From assembly GCA_036525535.1 (NCBI GenBank), contig DATDAH010000164.1, forward strand, positions 1-16,748: 16,748 bases of DNA. The letters run 5' to 3'. Under the pieces are notes generated by a model, which was not told the DNA's origin, did no database searches, and worked only from the letters and a program-made list of their open reading frames with translations. This DNA comes from DATDAH01 sp036525535 (GTDB lineage Bacteria > Actinomycetota > Acidimicrobiia > Acidimicrobiales > DATDAH01). This document shows, piece after piece, positions 12,898-16,748 of this stretch. Numbering within the stretch: position 1 is the stretch's first letter; each line of letters opens with the position of its first letter. The translations under genes and the position numbers were made by a program.

Positions 12898-14094
12898 ATG
12901 GGTTCGCACGGCATCAAGGACCAGGTCGCCATCATCGGCATGGGCTGCACCCGCTTCGGTGAGCGCTGGGACACCGGGACCGACGACATGCTCATTGAAT
13001 CGTCGAACGAGGCCTACGAGTCGGCGGGCATCACGCCCGCGGACGTCGACGCCTACTGGCTGGGCACCGCCATGTCCGGCACCAGCGGCATGGACCTGGC
13101 CGGTCCGCTGAAGCTGGTCGACAAGCCGGTCAGCCTCGTGCAGAACTTCTGCGCCACGGGCTCCGAGGCCCTGCGCCAGGCCTGCTACGCCGTGGCCGCC
13201 GGGGCCTACGACGTGGCCATGGCCATCGGTGTCGAGAAGGTGAAGGACGGCGGCTACCAGGGCCTGTCGGGGGCGGCCAAGATCCCGACCGACGGCACCG
13301 GCCGGACGCTCACCGCCGCGGCCATGTACGCCATGATCCTGCCCGCGTACGCCAAGCGCTACGGCGTCGACCCCGACGAGCTGCGCATGGTCGTGGCCAA
13401 GATCGCCGAGAAGAACCACTACAACGGCGCCCGCAACGAACGGGCTCAGTTCCGGCGGGAGACCAGCGCCGAGCAGATCTGCGCCATGCCGACCGTCGCC
13501 GGCCAGCTGTCGGTCTTCGACTGCAGCGGCGTGGCCGACGGGTCGGCGGCGGCGATCGTCTGCCGGGCCGAGGACGCGCACAACTACACGGACAAGCCGC
13601 TGTATGTGAAGGGCCTCGGCTTCGTCGCCGGCACCAAGGCGGGCAACCTCGACCCGGCCTACGACTACACGCACTTCCCCGAGGCGGCGAAGGCCGCGGC
13701 CGATGCGTATGCGCAGGCCGGCATCACCGACCCCCGCGCGCAGCTGGCCATGGCCGAGGTCCACGACTGCTTCACGCCGACCGAACTGGTCCTCATGGAG
13801 GACCTGGGCTTCGCCGAGCGGGGCATGGCCTGGAAGGAGGTGCTGGCCGGCACCTTCGACCTGGACGGCGACCTGCCGGTCAACCCCGACGGTGGCCTCA
13901 AGTCCTTCGGCCACCCCGTCGGCGCCTCCGGCCTGCGCATGCACTTCGAGAACTGGCTGCAGCTCCGGGGTGAGGCCCCAGAGGAGCGCCGGATCAAGAC
14001 CGCCGACCGGGGCCTCGGCCTGGTCCACAACCTCGGCGGCTACCCCGGCGAGATGCTCTCGTTCGTCTCCATCCTGGGCACGGAGCTGGGCTGA
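12898..14094 (+). CDS. Thiolase (SCP2/archaeal acetyl-CoA acetyltransferase type)
   Basis: This encodes 398 residues with a strong RBS, AAGGAGG (12885-12891), 6 nt before the ATG and inside the end of the preceding gene. Nucleophile C85 in NFCATGSEALRQ; VHDCFTPTE (288-296) at the NEAF-like site; GHPVGASG (338-345) with H339; and HNLGGYPGEM (377-386) in the last motif, where degradative thiolases have CxGGG. This is the SCP2/archaeal type, so it should catalyse Claisen condensation or thiolytic cleavage of a 3-oxoacyl-CoA. Unlike the mycobacterial retro-aldolase Ltp2, the nucleophilic Cys is present, so ordinary thiolysis is possible. Flanked by an HMGCS-like gene and a DUF35 gene, which suggests a three-part complex. 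In a degradative locus it would release acetyl- or propionyl-CoA; the direction is not fixed by sequence. Confidence 0.92.
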   Translation: MGSHGIKDQVAIIGMGCTRFGERWDTGTDDMLIESSNEAYESAGITPADVDAYWLGTAMSGTSGMDLAGPLKLVDKPVSLVQNFCATGSEALRQACYAVAAGAYDVAMAIGVEKVKDGGYQGLSGAAKIPTDGTGRTLTAAAMYAMILPAYAKRYGVDPDELRMVVAKIAEKNHYNGARNERAQFRRETSAEQICAMPTVAGQLSVFDCSGVADGSAAAIVCRAEDAHNYTDKPLYVKGLGFVAGTKAGNLDPAYDYTHFPEAAKAAADAYAQAGITDPRAQLAMAEVHDCFTPTELVLMEDLGFAERGMAWKEVLAGTFDLDGDLPVNPDGGLKSFGHPVGASGLRMHFENWLQLRGEAPEERRIKTADRGLGLVHNLGGYPGEMLSFVSILGTELG

Positions 14095-14096
14095 GC

Positions 14097-14159
14097 GTGA
14101 GCGAAGCGGAGGCCCGAGCGGCCCGGCGACGGAGGCGCCAGGAGCGGACCAACAGGTGA
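14097..14159 (+). CDS. Possible 20-codon Arg-rich coupling ORF
   Basis: GTG at 14097 begins 2 nt after the thiolase stop and reads MSEAEARAARRRRRQERTNR to TGA at 14157-14159, which overlaps the GTG of the DUF35 gene as GTGA. It would bridge the 61-nt gap so ribosomes could pass from thiolase to DUF35. It may equally be a GC-rich spacer with no product: the underlying GTGAGCGAAGCGGAGG sequence resembles repetitive actinobacterial intergenic DNA. No RBS of its own beyond GGAGC at 14083. Confidence 0.25.
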   Translation: MSEAEARAARRRRRQERTNR

Positions 14160-14563
14160 GCGAGGGCCGGTTCGATCTCCCCACGATCGAGCCCGAGACC
14201 CAGCCCTTCTGGGACGGCGCCGCCGAGGAGCGGCTGGTCATCCAACGCTGCCGCGCCTGCGGCCTGTGGCAGTACTACCCCCGCCCGTTCTGCAAGACCT
14301 GCTGGAGCGAGGAGGTCTCGTGGGCCGAGGCCTGCGGCCGGGCGACCCTCTACACCTACTCCATCGTCCGCCGGAACGACCTCCCGCCCTTCGACGCCCG
14401 GGTCCCCTACGTCGCCGCCATCGTCGACCTGGAGGAAGGCCCGCGGATGATCAGCGAGGTCGTCGACTGCCCGCTGGAGGATGTCGCCATCGGGATGGAC
14501 CTGGTGGTCACGTACCGTGACCTCACCGACGCCCTCAAGCTCCCGGTGTTCCGGCCGGCCTGA
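14156..14563 (+). CDS. DUF35 (Zn-ribbon plus OB-fold) acyl-CoA-associated protein
   Basis: This encodes 135 residues from GTG 14156, which gives the usual short N-terminal helix (PTIEPETQPFWDGAAEERLVIQ, in part) before the ribbon. The ribbon is complete: C32-x2-C35-x10-C46-x2-C49. An OB-fold (about 55-135) follows with TLYTYSIVRRNDLPPFDARVPYVAAIVDLEEG and EDVAIGMDLVVTYRD. In archaea the DUF35 protein bridges thiolase and HMG-CoA synthase and shares a CoA channel; in actinobacteria it often partners SCP2-type thiolases. It sits directly after the thiolase gene, consistent with that role. GGAG at 14141-14144 is 11 nt upstream, longer than usual; coupling from the upstream mini-ORF is another possibility. 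It could also serve the ChsH2-like MaoC protein, which lacks a DUF35 domain. Confidence 0.9.
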   Translation: MSEGRFDLPTIEPETQPFWDGAAEERLVIQRCRACGLWQYYPRPFCKTCWSEEVSWAEACGRATLYTYSIVRRNDLPPFDARVPYVAAIVDLEEGPRMISEVVDCPLEDVAIGMDLVVTYRDLTDALKLPVFRPA

Positions 14564-14565
14564 CC

Positions 14566-14580
14566 CCGGCGCTGTGCCGG
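14566..14580. terminator. Small stem-loop between convergent genes
   Basis: CCGGC (14566-14570) pairs with GCCGG (14576-14580) around a 5-nt loop, 2 nt after the DUF35 stop and 17 nt before the cupin stop. Stem short and no T-tract, so a bidirectional terminator is only possible. Confidence 0.25.
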
Positions 14581-14597
14581 TCAGCCCCAACAGTCGT

Positions 14598-15038
14598 TCA
14601 GGGGATGGTCTTCACGCCGTGGCGGGTGGCGGCTTCACCTTTGGCTGAGCCGGGAGCGTCGGGGTCGTTGTCGAGGTCGACCATGTCACGGATGAAGGCG
14701 TCGTAGGGCGCGCCGATCGTCACCAGGAGGATCCTCGCCTCGCCCTCGGGGACCCGGACGGTGTGGGGGACGCCGGCGGGCAGGACCTGGACGCCGCCGG
14801 GGCCGAGCTGGTGCCACGACCCGTCGAGCCAGAACTCGACCTCGCCGTCGATGACGTACTCGATCTCGTGCCATTCCTGGGTGTGCACGGGCGGGCCGAT
14901 CCGGTCGGTGCTGGTGATGTCGGCCACCTGCAGGTTGCCCTGGTCGGTCACCAGCAGCCGGATCAAGTCGGTCGGCGACCGCAGCACCTCGGCCTCGTCG
15001 GCCCGAACCAGCGCGGCACCCCTCATCTCGACGTCCAT
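14598..15038 (-). CDS. Cupin-domain protein, copy A (one metal-ligand His replaced)
   Basis: This encodes 146 residues, with ATG at 15038; the ORF start at 15080 would run through the hairpin repeat and is rejected. A single beta-barrel cupin: motif 1 reads VHTQEWHEIEYVIDGEVEF, with H52, Q54 where HxH has its second His, and E58; motif 2 reads GGVQVLPAGVPHTVRV with H92. With one ligand exchanged, metal binding may be weaker or different (H56 lies nearby). Residues 1-118 align without gaps with the adjacent copy B (e.g. SADEAE/RADEAE, RLLVTDxG, GEARxLxVTxGAPxDxF), so this is a tandem duplication; the C-terminal 28 residues have diverged. Cytosolic. Possible roles are small-molecule binding or isomerase/dioxygenase-type chemistry; nothing in the sequence chooses. 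Confidence 0.87.
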   Translation of the reverse strand: MDVEMRGAALVRADEAEVLRSPTDLIRLLVTDQGNLQVADITSTDRIGPPVHTQEWHEIEYVIDGEVEFWLDGSWHQLGPGGVQVLPAGVPHTVRVPEGEARILLVTIGAPYDAFIRDMVDLDNDPDAPGSAKGEAATRHGVKTIP

Positions 15039-15054
15039 GCCCCCACTCTCCCCC

Positions 15055-15104
15055 GTTCTGGCCTCTGATCCGCCGGTCATAGGCGGAGGATCAGAGGCCA
15101 GAAC
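15055..15104 (-). terminator. Palindromic hairpin between the two cupin genes (repeat-family relative)
   Basis: The arms GTTCTGGCCTCTGATCC (15055-15071) and 15088-15104 are perfectly complementary over 17 bp, with a further GCC/GGC pairing possible inside the 16-nt loop. It begins 6 nt after the stop of copy B and ends 16 nt before the ATG of copy A. It starts with the GTTCTGGC shared with the hairpins at 1085 and 15580, but the inner arm differs. No T-tract. It could limit read-through from copy B to copy A. Confidence 0.65.
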
Positions 15105-15110
15105 AAGAGG

Positions 15111-15542
15111 TCAGACCACCTCGACGCCGTGGCGGGCAGCCATGGCGACGACCTCTGGGCCCGTCGCGTCGGCGGGAAGGGCCGCGAGATCACGGGCGAA
15201 GCCGTCGAAGGGGGCGCCGACGGTGACGATGAGGACCCGGGCCTCGCCGTCGGGGACCCGGACGGAGTGGGTGGCGCCGGCGGGCAGGACCTGGACGCCA
15301 CCGGCCTCGAGCCGGCGCCATTCGCCGTCGAGCAGGAACTCGACCGCGCCCTCGACGACGTACTCGATCTCGTGCCAGCGGTGGGTGTGGGCCGGCGGGC
15401 CGACCCGGTCCGAGCTCACGTACTCCGAGACCTGCACGTCACCCCGATCGGTCACCAGGAGGCGGACCACGTCCATCGAGTTGCGCACGATCTCGGCCTC
15501 GTCGGCGCTGACCAAGCCGGCGCCGGTCATCGTCACGTCCAT
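15111..15542 (-). CDS. Cupin-domain protein, copy B (complete metal site)
   Basis: This encodes 143 residues; ATG at 15542 gives MDVTMTGAGLVSADEAEIVR, matching copy A from its first residue; the much longer open frame upstream to 16058 is antisense noise of the molybdoenzyme gene. Motif 1 AHTHRWHEIEYVVEGAVEF supplies H52, H54 and E58 with the standard HxH-x3-E-x6-G spacing; motif 2 GGVQVLPAGATHSVRV supplies H92. All four usual metal ligands are present. The two copies flank a hairpin and are probably transcribed in the order B then A, downstream of the molybdoenzyme. GACACT lies 6 nt upstream of the ATG, a poor -10. Enzymatic role unknown. Confidence 0.88.
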   Translation of the reverse strand: MDVTMTGAGLVSADEAEIVRNSMDVVRLLVTDRGDVQVSEYVSSDRVGPPAHTHRWHEIEYVVEGAVEFLLDGEWRRLEAGGVQVLPAGATHSVRVPDGEARVLIVTVGAPFDGFARDLAALPADATGPEVVAMAARHGVEVV

Positions 15543-15579
15543 TCGGCGAGTGTCGCGCCGGGCCGGCGATCCGACCACC

Positions 15580-15631
15580 CGAACTGGCGCCCGATTGAGG
15601 CGCCATGGCGCCTCAATCAGGCGCCAGAACG
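15580..15631 (-). repeat. Palindromic hairpin repeat, copy 2 (terminator-like)
   Basis: An almost perfect inverted repeat centred at 15605.5: 21 of 22 pairs match across 15584-15627, the exception being C15592 against A15619. The segment 15580-15597 is the exact reverse complement of 1119-1136, and 15614-15631 matches the reverse complement of 1085-1102 at 17 of 18 bases. On the minus strand it begins 9 nt after the molybdoenzyme stop and ends 37 nt before the cupin B start. No T-tract. Confidence 0.8.
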
Positions 15632-15640
15632 GTCGGTGGG

Positions 15641-16748
15641 TCAGGCGACGGTGACGCTGATGGTGTGCCAGCCCGTGGCGCCGCTGGGGGCGGGGGGAGC
15701 GATCTCGTCGGTCTGGGTCTCGCCCTCGCCGTCGGTGGCCCGGACCCGGATCTGGTGGTCGCCGGTGGGCGCGTCCCACTCGAGGACCCACTGGCGCCAG
15801 CTCAGGTCGGTGGTCTCGTCGCCGAGGCGGGCCTCCTGCCAGTCGCCGTCGTCGACCTGGACCTCGACCTTGTCGATGCCGCGGGTCGGCGCCCAGGCCA
15901 CCCCGGCGATGGCGTTGGTCCCGGCGGTCAGCGACGACCCGCCCCGGGGGACGTCGATGCGGCTCTCGGTCTTGATCGGGCCCTCCTTCGACCAGCCCCG
16001 GGGGATCCAGTAGCCGTCGAAGCCGTCCCACGTCGTGAGCCGGATCTCGCTCAGCCACTTGGTGGCCGACACGTAGCCGTACAGGCCGGGGATGACGAGG
16101 CGAGCCGGGAAGCCGTGGACCACCGGCAGGGGCTCGCCGTTCATGCCGATGGCGATCATCGCCGGTCGACCGTCGAGGGCGACCTCGAGGGGGAACCCGG
16201 CGGTGAAGCCGTCCACCGAGACGCCCACCACCTGCTCCGCCCCGTCCTGGGGCCCGGCCTCCTGCAGCAGGTCGGCCAGCAGGATGCCCTGCCAGCGGGC
16301 GTTGCCCACCAGGTCGCCGCCGACCTCGTTGGACACACAGGACAGGGTCACGATCTCCTCGACCTGGGCCCGCTCCTGGATGTCGGCGTAGGTCAGCTCG
16401 ATCTCGTGGTCGACCATGCCGGTGATGCGCACCGTCCAGTCGTCGGGAGCGATCTGGGGCACGGTCAGCGCCGTGTCGATCCGGTAGAAGTCCGCGTTGG
16501 GGACGAGGTAGGGGGTCAGCCCCTCGGCGTCGAGATCGCGGACGCTGGCTGCGGGCTCGACGGCGGGCAGGGTCAACGCCGACCGCTCCGACTCGACCGA
16601 GAACCGGGTCTTCAGGCGGCGCCCGATGCCGGCGCTGAAGAGGGCGACCGCCCCGGTCACCCCGGCGCCGATCAGGAAGCGGCGCCGATCCTCGCCGTTG
16701 GTGATGGCCGACGAGGCTTTGGCCTTCTCTCCGGTCGGCCGGGTGGCC
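15641..16748 (-). CDS. Sulfite-oxidase-family molybdopterin oxidoreductase (5' end outside window)
   Basis: There are 368 visible residues, frame open to the right edge; the GTG at 16660 lies inside a hydrophobic stretch and is not the start. Visible order: DRRRFLIGAGVTGAVALFSAG (in part, about 20-39), an Arg pair followed by a hydrophobic run, as in a Tat signal or the linker after membrane helices; the Mo-binding domain with TLSCVSNEVGGDLVGNARW, where C137 is the expected Mo thiolate ligand; GFPARLVIPGLYGYVSATKWLSEI; GYWIPRGWSKEGPIKTESRID; then the Mo-co dimer domain (about 270-368) ending in TGWHTISVTVA. Actinobacterial homologues often have several N-terminal membrane helices, which would lie beyond the edge. 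It probably acts outside the membrane on a sulfite-like or sulfoxide substrate; which one cannot be told. A hairpin repeat follows the stop. Confidence 0.9.
   Translation of the reverse strand, partial: ATRPTGEKAKASSAITNGEDRRRFLIGAGVTGAVALFSAGIGRRLKTRFSVESERSALTLPAVEPAASVRDLDAEGLTPYLVPNADFYRIDTALTVPQIAPDDWTVRITGMVDHEIELTYADIQERAQVEEIVTLSCVSNEVGGDLVGNARWQGILLADLLQEAGPQDGAEQVVGVSVDGFTAGFPLEVALDGRPAMIAIGMNGEPLPVVHGFPARLVIPGLYGYVSATKWLSEIRLTTWDGFDGYWIPRGWSKEGPIKTESRIDVPRGGSSLTAGTNAIAGVAWAPTRGIDKVEVQVDDGDWQEARLGDETTDLSWRQWVLEWDAPTGDHQIRVRATDGEGETQTDEIAPPAPSGATGWHTISVTVA

Noticed and set aside
11043..12995. 650-codon open frame on the minus strand across the HMGCS-like gene
   Set aside because: No recognisable domain; it covers the divergent spacer, its palindrome and both real genes in antisense.
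12898..14094. Reading the thiolase as an Ltp2-type retro-aldolase
   Set aside because: Ltp2 lacks the usual thiolase nucleophile arrangement, while this protein keeps C85 and GHPVGASG, so ordinary thiolase chemistry is the simpler call.
15791..15800. CTGGCGCCAG palindrome, equal to the core of the hairpin repeats
   Set aside because: It lies within the molybdoenzyme coding sequence (a Trp-Arg-Gln stretch of a conserved domain) and lacks the extended arms; likely chance.
1..16748. CRISPR array, tRNA, rRNA, transposase or phage genes
   Set aside because: No regularly spaced direct repeats, no cloverleaf-like sequence and no integrase or transposase motif seen by eye on either strand.

Overview
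The window is about 70% GC and densely coded. It carries family III CoA-transferases, acyl-CoA dehydrogenases, a luciferase-like (LLM) oxidoreductase of the kind often F420-dependent, a DUF6204 protein, GTG starts, and several genes whose start codon lies 6-8 nt after a TANNNT hexamer (leaderless mRNAs). This points to a high-GC actinobacterium. The gene mix (DUF35/OB-fold HMG-CoA-synthase-like proteins, many ACAD/CaiB genes) would suit Acidimicrobiia, but that placement is inference. No tRNA, rRNA, CRISPR, phage or transposase is visible, and no gap between genes exceeds 300 bases.

Layout. 2-1477 (+): 3' end of an LLM-type oxidoreductase, a lipoprotein, a hairpin repeat and a DUF6204 protein. 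1479-4591: an ACAD-fold flavoprotein (-) and a bis-MGD/[4Fe-4S] molybdenum oxidoreductase (+) diverge from a common 23-bp spacer. 4617-9132 (-): a compact five-gene operon, transcribed as ACAD with a candidate Glu base, racemase-like CaiB, MaoC-like without an Asp/His pair, MaoC-like with the Asp/His pair, and ACAD without a base; two junctions are ATGA overlaps. 9187-10075: a membrane-anchored small protein (+) converging on a small lipoprotein (-) that overlaps the end of a second CaiB gene (10072-11316, -). 11502-14563 (+): HMG-CoA-synthase-like protein, thiolase, DUF35 Zn-ribbon protein. 14598-15542 (-): two tandem paralogous cupins. 15641-16748 (-): a sulfite-oxidase-family molybdoenzyme cut by the window edge.

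How it may work. The (-) operon looks like the actinobacterial acyl-CoA module in which two unlike ACAD subunits and two unlike MaoC subunits form heteromeric dehydrogenase and hydratase (ChsE1/ChsE2 and ChsH1/ChsH2 of mycobacterial steroid side-chain degradation). Here an alpha-methylacyl-CoA-racemase-like gene sits inside it. The HMGCS-like/thiolase/DUF35 set has the order of the archaeal thiolase-HMGCS-DUF35 complex, but its HMGCS-like member has lost the catalytic Cys. Together they suggest degradation of a branched or polycyclic acyl-CoA; the substrate cannot be read from sequence.

The most unusual non-coding signal is a family of long intergenic palindromes sharing CGTTCTGGCGCC/GGCGCCAGTTCG arms. 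Three lie 6-9 nt after stop codons, and a diverged 56-bp relative fills the divergent spacer near 11361.
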